This document shows, one piece after another, positions 22,996-36,127 of a stretch of 64,000 nucleotides of DNA. How positions within the stretch are numbered: the first letter of the stretch is position 1; the number at the start of each line of letters is the position of its first letter. This DNA is from Lojkania enalia. Lineage: Eukaryota > Ascomycota > Dothideomycetes > Pleosporales. The notes below the pieces were generated by a model. That model was given only the letters and a program-made list of their open reading frames with translations. It was not told where the DNA came from and did no database searches. The translations under genes were made by a program, and so were the position numbers. The stretch covers positions 682,001 to 746,000 of the forward strand of contig ML986581.1 in assembly GCA_010094045.1 (NCBI GenBank). The letters are read 5' to 3'.

Positions 22996-25008
22996 TTCGT
23001 ATGCTTTATCTCTGTTAATGCTAAGACTAGTAAAAAATGGCATGTCCAAGCTTACGCGGTGAAGTCGATTGAGTGACGACGTGTGATTGTTGCATACTTT
23101 CCTCGCCATTGTAAGGATTAGCCATGTTCCCGAACTCTTCGCGCCAATACCAGAACATGTCAAAACTGACGCTCATGCTTAGTCGAGTTCTGAGTCTGAG
23201 ACCTAACGAATCACTATTACCATCCCTTCTTGTGAATACCTTCTTGCTACCCCAAAGGTTCGTTAAAATGCCTGCGATTCTAGCCCCTAAATCATTCTTT
23301 TGCAAAGACATATTTTTGCTAAATTGAACAACCGAGAAGTAGGCCGCCTCTCCTGCCCTATGATCTAAATGTTCTGCGAGTGGGCTCCGAATGATCTTCA
23401 GGATAGCAAGAGCGGTAAGTGTAAGGGTCCTGTCGATGAAGGATGGACAAACAGTATAAAAGTTCGTATTCTGCGCCAGTGCATTTGTGGCCTGCATAGT
23501 TGCCACACACAGCGAGTATAAGCGTGACAAAGATTCATAATCTTGGTTTATGCCATCCGCATTAACGAAGAAGTGATAGCACAAAACATGGATGCGAGCG
23601 CAATTAAGCTCAAAAGAATCTAGATAGGTCAGTGTTGGCGCAGAAAAGGACAGTTTCCTCGCTCACCTAGCTCGCTCGGTGATGACGGAGCTAAGCTGAG
23701 GAGTTGAGAGTCAAATATGCTAATGAGTGAGCGCAGGACCCCGGCGTCGCACTTGTTGGAATTCTTTAGTTCCGTTCTGACCATCGCAGTTTCAGCACGT
23801 AAAAGCACTAGATGCACCTTGTGTAGGAACCGTAAATCAGGATCAAGATGCATAAGCAAGTCTTCTCGTTCCTTTTCATCCCCATCGAAGAAAGTCTCCG
23901 CAATGACGAGCGGCGGAATGCCCTCAACGCAGCTTGACCTGCATGAGATATTAGCAATGGAATTATGACGTGCAATTGAAAAAGGATCGGACCTTATGGA
24001 GGCGACTACGCATTGCATCCATAACTTTGCCCTGAAAATCTTTTGCTCTCGGTCCTTTTTCAAAGGCATACGAGCGAAATCTTGACCGACACCAGCAACA
24101 TGGAGCCCGATTTGGGTAGCAAGGTGCACAGCAGCACCACAGAGGACGTGCGTCATGTCCTTGTACATGGAATTTGTCGGCAGCCGCCATGTGCAGAGAA
24201 TCAAGAGACCTTGAATAACTGGAATTGGTGTAGATCGTAGAGCGATAGAGGAGAAAGCAAGGGGTGCGATTAATTGACTAGTCCTGTCGAGGATGCTCGG
24301 GTCGTCGCTATATCGCCTTGATCCTGTGACTATGATACTCCAGAATAAGAAAGGCGAGGTTTCGTAGTAGTCGTTTGGGCTTAGCGAACGATCCAAAATG
24401 GGAAGCAAGGGGTGATACTGGGTGAAGAATCTGTTAGATATATTAGCGGAAAGAGAGTGCCCAGGTCCAACGGATTGCGTACAAAGTGAAACAGTCATTA
24501 ATTCTCTTTGCATCTACAAAGTACCCGTCAAGAACACGTGGTTCTGTTTGGCCATCACTATGCGATCCATTCCTGGAACAGGGTCGCGAAATTGGTGGTA
24601 TATCTCCATTCCAGGACGGCGAGACTGAAGACGCCGAAGCATTTGAGAATGATCCAGAAGTCGGCTCGAGTGGGCTGTAGTTCTGCACATCTAGGGAACC
24701 TAGATTCGACATTGGAGTAGTGTATTGACTGGGGTCACCTCCATGACGGATATTCCACCTAAGTTCCTCGAGCTCTCTTCGCATTTCCGCCTTAGTCTGG
24801 CGTAGATTTCTTGTTGACGTGGGAAGAATTCTGCATTCGAGCCCCATCTTCTTACAGCGATTGCATGGCTCATGTGGTGTCTTGTGTTGCTCGACATCAC
24901 AGCGGATCTGAGCACCTAGTTATTGATAGATGATCACGAGTTTGCGGCGAAAAGTTTTACCTTCTGCTGTCGGCACTCGACACACGCTTTACGCCTCGGA
25001 GTAGTCAT
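22624..25008 (-). CDS. Zn2Cys6 transcription factor with fungal-specific TF domain and polyQ tail (Leu3-like)
   Basis: Six exons (25008-24961, 24907-24483, 24430-23993, 23938-23667, 23619-23056, 23009-22624) give about 710 residues. The first intron splits the zinc cluster: CVEC (9-12), C19, C31, C34, C41, spacing C-x2-C-x6-C-x11-C-x2-C-x6-C. A basic/heptad linker follows (RQTKAEMRRELEELR). The middle region (FFTQYHPLLPILD, PVIQGLLILCTWR, LCGAAVHLATQIGLH) is the fungal-specific TF domain. The C-terminus has a Gln tract with Arg interruptions, then an acidic/aromatic tail (DYDWAASFDYPNDWP) resembling an activation domain. The fourth (23939-23992, 54 nt) intron is stop-free and in frame. The last acceptor is uncertain: only the second AG of ACAGAG (exon from 23009) restores the polyQ frame. 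The ACVECRQQK context resembles Leu3/War1-type factors; the target is unknown. Confidence 0.85.
22864..22995 (-). repeat. coding CAG/CAA microsatellite (polyQ with Arg interruptions)
   Basis: Forty-four codons of CAG, CAA and CGA on the minus strand encode Gln broken by single Arg residues. The Arg codons are one base from CAA (A to G), so the tract appears to have started as pure Gln. It lies at about residues 588-632 of the transcription factor, before its acidic tail. Confidence 0.95.
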
Positions 25009-25815
25009 AGTGAATATCCAAGTTGGGCGAATGGATTAATCCAGAACACCAGGTGGCTTAACACGACTGCGCGGCCAGGACATCGAATGCAGCGATATGC
25101 AGAAAAATAGTTGCATGAGGTAAAGGCAAGGTGATTAAGAATGCGCGTCTAATTCGTCATAGCGGTGTCTTCCGGATGGCGGGGGCGGAGTGGACACCGA
25201 CAAAGGGCCGAACAGCAAAGATGTTTAAAGAGGCCCTTCTACGCAGCTTCGGTGGATTAAAAAAAAAAAAAACCAAAGGATCTTCAGGGTGAGATGATGT
25301 ATTTCAGGAACGGTGATGTGGTTATGTGTGAATTACCAGTTCGAGGTTTTATCAAGGCCCACATTTTAGCCATTTTCGGACTGGTTTCCCATTGCGCATG
25401 AACGGCGAAGATCTGGGGATCTCGATTAACGAATTGATAAGCAACACATAACATATGGCAAAAGACTGAATCCGCTGCAGGAGCGAAAGCTAACCGCTTC
25501 ACGCTCCGAAATAGTGATATTTGTCTTACTGTGGATAAGACTTGTTCTTCTTTATCTAAAAGTTTACCGCTTCTAGGGATATCATCGATGCGCTCCATTA
25601 CATAGGAATAGGACTCCAAATATCTTCAAACATAAAGACAAGAAATGTGCCAAAAATCTACAAAGGATCTCCAACGACAGACGACTGGGGCCTGCCCAAG
25701 CAGAGCACGAGCTGGAAGTTCAGCTAGATACATCTTTTATCAGCCGATACCAATGCGCCCTGTACTACCTAAAGCTCAAAGGCTTGGTGCGGCTGCCGAG
25801 CACACCCTGCTATAG
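25009..25815. other. intergenic stretch between the Zn2Cys6 factor and NAD kinase
   Basis: It holds the promoter of the transcription factor and the 3' end of the NAD kinase gene. A minus-strand frame at 25284-25619 (111 codons, no family recognised) has somewhat protein-like composition but no supporting context. An A-run lies at 25259-25272. Confidence 0.4.
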
Positions 25816-27930
25816 TTACATGAAAGGAAGAACAACACCTTTCCTAATAGGGCTGTTACGACCACCCGTGCTTGAGCCTTCGGCAGAGTAACCCGAGTCG
25901 CGGTCGGCCTCATCGTCATCAATGTCAATATCGAAGCCAGTCTCTTGCTTCTGACCGTCTTCTCCCTCCTTAATATCGCCATCCCATGCCTTCTGTTGCG
26001 CACCGCGAGTGTTCCACCTCAGAGTGCGGGAGAGGGAGTCGAACCACTCCATAGGCTGGGATAAGACGGTGGGAAAGGGGTACTGTGATGCGGCAATCGT
26101 GACGTGGTCGCCTTGACGAAGCTCTACACGGCCTTTGCCATCAAAGGCGCAGTAGGCAGTAGCACGTGAATTACGCGGTACGGCAACGCGTAGGAGCATG
26201 CTATCATTCAACAGCATTGGCCGGAAGCTTAGAGTGTGGGGACAAATCGGTGTAAGTAGAATGGCAGGTATATCCGGGTGGACAAGCGATCCACCTGCAG
26301 ATAGTGAATAGGCCGTGGAACCCGTCGGCGTTGAGAAAATGCACCCATCTGCTTGCACAACGGTAAGGGGGTTATCGTCTCCGTAGAGCTCGAGCTGGGA
26401 GACGTAAGGAGATGGCCCACGGTCGATGACTAGCTCATTGAGAACTTCAAATTGCTCGGCCTCGATATGCTGTGGGGCTCCAGGTGCAGCGTTGCGTTGG
26501 TAGCGGTAAACGGTGCAAGTAAAGCGCATGCGGAGATTCACCCGCATACCTGCATCGCCCATGATCTTGTCCAGGGCTTCTTTGTATTGATTGAATTCGA
26601 AGTTGGTAAGGAATCCCAGACTACCGAGCGAAAAGGACAGAATTGGAGGAACAATGCGTTGGAATAACCAGCTGGTATAGAGCACGGTGCCGTCACCGCC
26701 AAGCGTTAGAACGAGGTCGAATTTCTCCGGAGACACCCAACACAGTTCAGGGGTCCAGAAGCGTAGCATACTCTCGAAGCGCGGATTTTTGGCGAGGAGA
26801 GAGTCCATGTCGAAGCGCTTGGACTTGCGGAGTTTATGATCCACATAAACGTTGACTCCAACATCTGAACCATATCGGGGGGTGCACAAGAGCCACTCAG
26901 CTAATTCTCTTGTGAGGTGTACAAGCTCATTGTCGCGGGCTTTGGTTACGATCATAACGTTGCGGACTGTCATTTTGATGGGCCGTCGCTGGAGTTGCTT
27001 GGAAACCTCACGTACGCTCGTCGCCGTCTGCATCAACCTCGAGTGCGAGATTGACTGGTCGTCCTCCATCTCGTCGAGGACTTTGTCAAGGTTTACAGCC
27101 TTGTCGAACTTCTTGTGAAAGAAACACGGTGACGCCAACGCAGCCATCTTGCTGGCGGACAGCTCATCGGAGGGGATATTTAGGTCTGAGAGGGCTGCGG
27201 TAAGCCGTTGGTGCTGCAAAACTTCTGAGGAATGTGTCTTCAACCCTGCATCCTTCTTGTCCAGGCCATCCGTGACCACGGCATCTATTGAAGTAGAGAC
27301 GGACATTTGCGGCACGGGTGGGGAGCGTGACTGCAGGGCCTTAAGAATGGTCTGGCGGGGCACCGAGTCAATGGAGTAGGCGTTCTTGCGATGCTTGCGA
27401 TTCCGGTGTTCGCGGAAGGACTGCTGCTGTGGGAGCGTGGTCAGGTTTTCGATTGATGATGCGGAGGACTTAGTAGGCGGGATCTCCGTCCGGACTGCCT
27501 CGTCCGTCGGGGCTACTATAGCCGGCTCAGATGCGGTAGGCTGTGACGCACTGCCGCTTACCTCTGCTGTTGCTACCGATTGCACATGGTCGAGTGCGTG
27601 ATTATGGTGCGTGCAGGAGCTTAGGTGCGGCAGCTGGGGGGGAGCAGCGGGAGTGGTGAGGTTTAAGGCTGGGTGCACGGAATTAAGGTCGGAGAAAGAA
27701 TGGTGCTGCGGGGACAGGAGTGGGTGAATCTTGGTCGGACTGAACGGGTCGCCGCGGTGGGACATGATTACCGATCTATTAGTGCAGGCTGGCCCTTGTA
27801 GTGCAGGACCGGGGATCGGACAATAGCAAAAGGGTGAGTCCGCGGTGGATGTGGAGGTGCCGGAGCAATCACTGGGAGATCCTCGGCACTCGGAGACTCG
27901 AAAATAGTAATGATGTTGCGGGTCGCACAA
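25816..27930 (-). CDS. NAD(+) kinase (ATP-NAD kinase), Utr1-type
   Basis: One uninterrupted frame of 704 codons encodes an NAD kinase, which phosphorylates NAD to NADP and sets cytosolic NADPH supply. The Ser/Pro-rich N-terminal third is poorly conserved. The catalytic part starts near residue 300 (PIKMTVRNVMIVTK), has the GGDGT nucleotide motif at 411-415 (LVLTLGGDGTVLYTSW), then SLGFLTNF, and the second signature (IFSTPTGSTAYSLSAGGSLVHP, about 528-549) with SFRPMLL. A Ser/Gly-rich acidic tail follows. Met56 at 27765 (MSHRGDPFSPTKIHPLL) is an equally good start and gives 649 residues, closer to the family; the first 55 codons, with many Cys, may be leader. No targeting peptide is obvious, favouring the cytosolic Utr1 type over mitochondrial Pos5. 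Confidence 0.93.
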   Translation of the reverse strand: MCDPQHHYYFRVSECRGSPSDCSGTSTSTADSPFCYCPIPGPALQGPACTNRSVIMSHRGDPFSPTKIHPLLSPQHHSFSDLNSVHPALNLTTPAAPPQLPHLSSCTHHNHALDHVQSVATAEVSGSASQPTASEPAIVAPTDEAVRTEIPPTKSSASSIENLTTLPQQQSFREHRNRKHRKNAYSIDSVPRQTILKALQSRSPPVPQMSVSTSIDAVVTDGLDKKDAGLKTHSSEVLQHQRLTAALSDLNIPSDELSASKMAALASPCFFHKKFDKAVNLDKVLDEMEDDQSISHSRLMQTATSVREVSKQLQRRPIKMTVRNVMIVTKARDNELVHLTRELAEWLLCTPRYGSDVGVNVYVDHKLRKSKRFDMDSLLAKNPRFESMLRFWTPELCWVSPEKFDLVLTLGGDGTVLYTSWLFQRIVPPILSFSLGSLGFLTNFEFNQYKEALDKIMGDAGMRVNLRMRFTCTVYRYQRNAAPGAPQHIEAEQFEVLNELVIDRGPSPYVSQLELYGDDNPLTVVQADGCIFSTPTGSTAYSLSAGGSLVHPDIPAILLTPICPHTLSFRPMLLNDSMLLRVAVPRNSRATAYCAFDGKGRVELRQGDHVTIAASQYPFPTVLSQPMEWFDSLSRTLRWNTRGAQQKAWDGDIKEGEDGQKQETGFDIDIDDDEADRDSGYSAEGSSTGGRNSPIRKGVVLPFM

Positions 27931-29968
27931 CGAGAGGAGCTTGACGTAGCCAGACGTCGGGGCGGTGAAGTATTATAGACGATAGGTTGTTGCAAGTATT
28001 GACGAAGAAAAGCGTGACGGATAGCGATAGGACTGGCGAGCTACTGCATGGGCGCCGAAGTGTGAATTGTGATGGAAGGGCGAAGACGGATAGAATTGGA
28101 CAGTAGTGGCGGGTGAGGTGACGGGGTGACACGCTTGCGCAGCCGCCGGCCTGGGACTCCAAAAAAAGGCGACAAGTGAACGACGAGCCCGGCTCAACCT
28201 ATGAGAAGTGGACAAAAGAGACAGAAGAAATGTGACAAGGTGGGATACGACCGCAGGCCGCACGCCGAAGAAGCGAAAGGGAACGAAGGAGTGATGGACG
28301 CGGTGTTCGAAGCTGGCACGAGGCACGATGCAGCGACTCTATATTCCCCTCGACGAGCTCCACAACCTCAAATGCCATGGATGGCCCAAGCCACATGCAC
28401 GGCCATTGCAATTCTACATACGCGCCAGTCTCAAACCTCGATACCGCGACGTCCGTGGCGGCTATCAGATAAACCCCTCAGAGCATTTGAAAACAGGGAG
28501 CGTCTCGGCCTCGTGGGGCTTCTCCGAATCAGCCGCCCACAGCACAATCAAGCATTCGGACAGACACCGCCATGGGCACACAGCGCGAGCGCACAGCGAG
28601 CCTAGATTACGGCAGCTGTCAGCTTGCTCCCCCAGGCACCGTTTCCACGCCGTCCGTTGCTTCCCCCGCCGTCATCCTGAAGATGCTGGGCGGGTTCTCG
28701 TCAGCTTCAGAAGGGGCAAGCTCCTCGCACACCCAGTCTCACATCTCCGGCGCATATTCTACAGCAATGGCTTTGCTGGTCGCCGCGAGTTAATCCAGAT
28801 GCCGCGAGTTCTTGCAAAGGTTCCAATCCCGAATCGAAGAGAAGCTGTCCACGTTGAGCCTCATCAGGCTGCATGGCGTCTAGTAATTGGTTGCTGCGCC
28901 ATGCCGTCTCCCGGCGAGGCTGGCGGGGCAAATAGGAGAGCAGGATGCGAAACACCACCAAGCGTGGAACCGACTGTCTGAACATGTCTCGACCTTGCCC
29001 TTCTCAGCGTCAAAGGACCCTCTCCCGGCACCGCTTGCAGAGAAGCGAGCATTTGCAACAACCTCCTCCTTACTAAATTTCCCGCTCCGCTTTGAATCCA
29101 CTGAATCCGCCACGGAAACCATCCTGCATTTGGGGGCCTGCCGTTTGACCCGATCCTGCCGTGAAAATCACACACCTCAGAAACATGTGGCGGGGCATCC
29201 AGAGTCGAAATCTCTAAGCGCGGCACTGCACGTGCAAAATTCAGCAGAAATGGGCTGATTGCTTGCGTATTGACCGCCTCTAAAGGGGCTACCTTGCCTC
29301 CGTGAGTTGGGCTGCGTATACTATCCTCGGTCTTCTGCCCTGTCCCGTGTGCCTCAAGTCTCCCAAACCCCCAGGCATGTAAATGGCTCATTAAAAAAGG
29401 ACATAGCCCCCGGGTCTCCTCGTTGGCTTATCGATTCTGCTATCTTTATCCTGGCTCGTGACCCTTTAGCTCAACCACTGAATGCCACAGCCTTTCACAG
29501 AATTCTGAGGACGTCACAGTACAGACAGCGCTTTTAGCTTCCATTTGTTCTCACCGAATCCACTTGTGGAAGCTAACCGAGGCTTTGTGATACAAATGCA
29601 TAAGCTCGTGGTATATGGATCGTGATTCGTGGCGTTGGCGCTTTTATTCCCATTAAGGACAATCGAAGGCGAGATCATAGGGTACCCATAGATAACAACA
29701 CTGGGACCTGATAGACAGAATGGCATTTTCATCTTTAGTAACACGTGGTGATATGTATCGTCTTATTCGTTAAGTACCCGATTCTATTGATGGGACTGGA
29801 GCGCCTCAGCGGTTAGGAGACAACCGCGATCTGTACCCAGGTAACCGCCAAGGTCCTTCTCAGTGCACAAAATCCAAAACTTTTAACCCCGCCGCACGTA
29901 AACTCATGGTATCTATTCAAAGGAGATGGGACGAGGGAATCTAGGCACACGAATCCCTTATAAGCAAT
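27931..29968. other. 2-kb intergenic region upstream of NAD kinase
   Basis: Open frames at 28328-28981 (+, 217 codons), 28864-29391 (-) and 28887-29258 (+) overlap one another and have Arg/Pro/His-rich shadow-like composition without family resemblance. No spliced gene could be assembled. The first few hundred bases are presumably the NAD kinase promoter. Confidence 0.4.
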
Positions 29969-31662
<1,694 letters not shown>

Positions 31663-32605
31663 ATGGCGCAAGCTACTCCAGACCAGAAACCTGCTTGGTT
31701 CAAGAAGAATTTGACGGAGCTGAAGCCCGAGGCTCGACAGCTGTTTGAAAGCTACAGCAATGTTCCGTCTGATCAAGTCAAATCTCATATCGAACAATTT
31801 GTAAGTCATTGTGAAATGCTACAATAAGAGTTTGACTCACGACAAGGTAGAGAAACAAGGCTTTTGAAGTGGTAGGAAATGTTGGCCTTCTGAAGGAAGC
31901 AGCTGTCAGTGCTCACAATCACCGCAGTATCCATACCCATGCTTAGGTGCATTCTCTTTTTTGGACTTGAGCATTAGCATGTCCCCTTGCTACTCGGAAA
32001 TCCTAGAGAGGGTGAAGAGTGGAGATATCTACCTCGACCTTGGTTGCTGCGTCGGGCAGGATATCCGTAAACTTGTTTACGATGGTGCTCCTTCTGAGAA
32101 CACGTATGGGTCCGATCTGTCAAAAGAATTCATGGATATTGGATACGAGCTATTCCTTGACAAGCCTACTTTGAAAACCACCTTTATTGCCGCCGATGCC
32201 CTGAACCCGGATTCCGACCTCAAGCAACTCAATGGCAAAATTGACATCATCAACACTGCATCTTTCTTCCACTTGTTCGAATGGGACGATCAGGTTAAGG
32301 TAGCGAAGATGGTGGTTAATCTCCTGAAACCAAAACCAGGTGGTATGCTCGTTGGTCGGCAAATTGGCAATGTGGATCCCGGTCATGTTCCTTCTTCGAA
32401 CTCGGAAAAACAACGGTTTCGACAAAACCCAGAAAGCTGGGCCAAGTTGTGGAAGCAAGTTGGCGACGAGACGGGGACGTCATGGGAGGTTCATGCTAAA
32501 TTAGATGATGAAGACCTCGTGAAGAAGGCTGAGCAGGCTGGTCTCAAGGTCAACTTTATTCCGCCAGGGTCAAGATGGTTGGGGTTCACGGTCCGCAGGA
32601 CGTGA
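31663..32605 (+). CDS. class I SAM-dependent methyltransferase, 278 aa
   Basis: Exons are 31663-31800, 31851-31871 (only 21 nt) and 31928-32605. All introns are phase 0, and the tiny exon supplies RNKAFEV between HIEQF and YPYPCLGAF, which restores the family pattern. SAM-binding motif I is YLDLGCCVGQDIRKL, followed by GAPSENTYGSDLSKEF (acidic end of strand 2), FIAADALNPDSDL, and the motif around IDIINTASFFHLFEWDDQ. The family is widespread in filamentous fungi, and as I recall includes O-methyltransferases of meroterpenoid pathways. No polyketide synthase, terpene cyclase or P450 lies nearby, so membership of a cluster is not supported. Substrate unknown. A TATAAAAG box precedes it. Confidence 0.88.
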
Positions 32606-32895
32606 AAGCTGAATATACCCACCTGTGCCCATTTCTAAGTAGGACCTCTTTTTAATGGTAATAAAAGTCATAAAGTGGTATACGACATAATTCACCCATT
32701 ACACTAGCTGCATTGTGCTTGCTGCGCTCATTCAACTCTCCAAGTGTTTCCAACCAATTGTTTGCATTAGTCTTGGCATGTTTGATTTGGTACCCGTGGC
32801 TTCTATACAGCACAAACCCACCCACAATATCACGACCCCGCGCAACCGGCTCATACTCCTAAATTATCACCCGCAATTTCTTAACACTGCTCAAA

Positions 32896-33951
32896 ATGGC
32901 TGATCCTTACTCCCCGGAAGGAGGTATATAGTGTCTATCCTGTACCAGCCCTCCACTTAACTCTTACACTTCGCAGAGCTCATAAACATTCACACGGCCT
33001 TCCACGCTGGCGCTTACCAGCAAGTCCTCGACTTTGACACGTCCAACTTCTCATCCTCGAACATCCTCCCCGCCCGCGTCCTCAAGCTCCGCTCACAAAT
33101 CGCGCTTGGCCAATCGAAGCAAGTCCTCTCCGAACTCAACGGCGAGAAAACACCGGATCTCGTTGCTGTGCGATTACTAGCGGAATATGAAGCGGGTAAG
33201 GATGTCATTGGACAGGCCAAAAAGTTGGCCGAACAACATGGACAGGAGAACCTTACCGTGCAATTGCTTGTGGGAATCGTTTTAGCGAGGGCGGGAGAGA
33301 TTGAGGAAGCTTTGAGTGTCCTCAGCAGACATCAGGGTAGTTTAGATGCGTAAGTTTTCATTATATTATGGAATATGAGGACTTGGCGACTAGTGAAGGC
33401 TTACGAATATAGTGTGGCCTTGATAGTCCAGATCCACCTCCAACAAAACCGGACGGACCTTGCGGCGAAAGAAGCTCAACGAGCGCGTAAGTGGGCACAG
33501 GATAGTTTGCTCGTGAACATTGCCGAGTCTTGGGTTGGCATGCGGGAGGTATAGCCTCTTAAATCTCCAGTCCTAACATTACACTGACATTAGCTAGGGC
33601 GGTGAGAAGTACCAGTCCGCATTCTACGTCTTCGAAGAGCTAGCACAGACCTCGCAGTCACAATCCCCGCATTCATTAGTCGCTCAGGCTGTATCTGAAC
33701 TGCACCTCGGACGACTCCCAGAGGCTGAGGCTGCCCTACAACAAGCCATTTCCATTGACTCAAATTATGCAGACACAGTTGCGAACCTGATAGTGTTGAA
33801 TATACTACTGGGTAAGAAAGATGAAGTGGCGAAGCTGAAAGAGCAGCTACAGGGCGTAGATAAGGAGCATAGAGCTTTAATGGATTGGAGCGAAAAGAAA
33901 GAAGAATTTGACCGGGCAAAGGCCAAGTATACGCCTAAGTTTGAGCCATGA
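32896..33951 (+). CDS. SEC28: coatomer (COPI) subunit epsilon
   Basis: Four exons (32896-32923, 32977-33349, 33413-33548, 33598-33951) give 296 residues. The first coding exon has nine codons plus one base, and phases agree throughout. The protein is built of TPR-like helical repeats from LINIHTAFHAGAYQQVL through AVRLLAEYEAGKDVIGQAKKLAEQ, LVNIAESWVGMREGGEKYQSAFYVFEELAQ and VAQAVSELHLGRLPEAEAALQQAI, ending with FDRAKAKYTPKFEP. The GGEKYQSAFYVFEEL and LGRLPEAE segments are characteristic of coatomer epsilon, which stabilises alpha-COP in the coat of Golgi-to-ER vesicles. It lies 290 bases downstream of the methyltransferase in the same direction. A start in an ATGGCTGATCC context fits the family. 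Confidence 0.93.
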
Positions 33952-36127
33952 AGGATGTTTAGGGGTGCGGTCTTACCCCAGAGATATTAAAAGAGACCGA
34001 AAGCTCTAGCTGTTGAGGCGGCGTTAATGGTTTATGACGTGTGGCGGAGAATTATACACCCGTCATTTGAGAGAGGATAGCACAGGGAAAAATTGCGGGA
34101 AAGACTTCCCAAACTTATACGAATATCAAAGCTCAACAATGATAGCTAGAATCGGCAACTCCAGTACATAGATCCAAACGTTGAAGTTTTGAAGTGACAC
34201 TGCGAGGGCAAGGGTTTCCCCAGTCTGTGCAGTTTGAGCGTGATGGCAAGGATGACGCCCATTCAGCCTACTAGCTGCAAAAATTATGGCGTGCAAAGCT
34301 GCTGGTCCAGTTTATGCCCTGCTTTTTGGGGGGCTTTATGGCTCATCATTCGACCATTTCAGTACTAGATGCTGCTAAAGATGCATTGGTTCGCGGGCTT
34401 GCCCACATCTACAATTTTAGGACCATGGCTTCTTCGGAATATCGAAGATCCGATTGATTTTCACGGTTCTCGCTTGTGGCGGCTCCAGCTCGCTCATCTC
34501 GTCCCGCTCCGATCGGATTTTTAGATCTCCAGCAACATTTTCCGCCTTTCTTGATGCTAAGTAATTAGGTTCTCTAAGGACACTATCATTGATTTGAAAA
34601 TCGCAGGGGTGTTCACGACGATATATGGCTGTGGGTTCTGAACGTGCGGTCCAAATTTGGACTTGCAGAACGCCCTCAAAGGTCCATCAGCTAGCTCCCT
34701 TGAGCCTTGCATGCTGAGGGTACCTTGAGATTCCAAGCCCCAAGCTACGCTTTCCAGCTTTTTCTTTTTTTTTTTTTTTTTTTTTTCATACGTTTAAGCA
34801 AATGCGGTGCCTGGCTCGGTCTAACAATTGATGGACCGTAGCGCGTTGGAAGCCCAATCCGCGGAACAGAAATTGAGCGGCGTCCTAACACGTCGGCATT
34901 ATCGGGAAGCCTATCGAAATCATGGCTACTTTACGAAATGCTCTCAATAGAAAAGTTGTTTATATAGTTTGTACGAACTCTATTTCCAAGCCGCGAGATT
35001 CGGAGAGTCCAGAGTGGCTGTCTCGGGGCGGTCACTTGGGCAAAAGCTATGGCTCAGCCGGAATTTAGGTTGCAACATTTTGAAATGTATTTAGACACCC
35101 ATCCGTTGGGTGCCCTAGCTATTTTGAGAGACTAGGATACGATCCCAGAAACTGACCGCATCCTCGCTAAGACATTGTCCTATCCACGACTTTGCTCTTC
35201 GCGGCGTTGGATCTATTCGATTATCCCGATTAGGGGATCCATAGTCGATTGCTAACTGGTTCTGGCCTCTTGGCTATCGTAGCGATGGCGCCATGCGCTA
35301 TTAATGTTGGCATCGATGCGGTACGAGCGAAGTCGAAAAAAAGGTCAAGTAAGCTTCAATTTAGCTCATAATGATCTACGGCCAAGGACGGTTAGACTCG
35401 TTGATCATCCAGGCGCTCGGGATGCCGCCGTTTGACCCTTTGAGCTTCCCTTTACTCTTTTCCGAGGTTACAGTACTCAATCGATTTAAGTTTTATTGTC
35501 CTGCATTAGCAGGTTTATGACAACTGCTGTTGGTGGATGGTATTGTCCCCGCAATACGAATAGGTGTCTTGCAACTAGACCCAAGTTTCTATTCTGAGAC
35601 GCATAACGACAACATGCGACTCGGACTGTGTGGCGTCGGATTCTGATACATCCGAGAAGACACCAAGCAACCTTGGAACAAGCTTAACTCTAGTGTCGGC
35701 CAATGCGATCCCGCTACAGTAGCTGGACCCTGAACCCTGAGGAGCGTTTTCCCAAATCCGGGGCATTAGTGACTTGTCCCGTACCGTTCTGGATGATTGC
35801 GCACCGTATTACTGGATATGATGGCGCTGTGGGTTTTGCAAAGGCGTGGATATGGCGGCGTCCGTGACCAGTGGCTTGCATGTCCGGCGGCGTGTACATA
35901 TCGCGCACGAACGTACTGCTCATTTGACCCGCATTTTAGGAACCCAGTACGAGTTCATTTGTACGGTCCATTCATAATCTCGCCTCTCCTCTGCGAAAAA
36001 ATTGTGTTTGGTACTGTACAAATCGATGCGTCTGCCAGCGCCAAAGATTCTTAACTCCTCCGCTATATCCGCCAGACACGAGTTTTTCCGAGGCCTTACC
36101 TAACGCGAGTTGTCGTCATCGGACGAA
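33952..36127. other. 2.2-kb intergenic stretch, no gene seen
   Basis: It contains a T-run of more than 20 bases at about 34764-34786. No frame longer than about 85 codons and no family resemblance were found. It may be decayed DNA, but I saw no repeat ends. Confidence 0.45.

Noticed and set aside
22764..23076. Plus-strand poly-Val, poly-Cys and poly-Leu frames
   Set aside because: Reverse-complement readings of the polyQ microsatellite.
28328..28981. 217-codon plus-strand open frame upstream of NAD kinase
   Set aside because: His/Arg/Pro-rich composition, overlapped by other frames, no conserved motif; likely chance.
31663..33951. Secondary-metabolite cluster around the methyltransferase
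   Set aside because: Neighbours are spermidine synthase and coatomer epsilon; no backbone enzyme, P450 or transporter.
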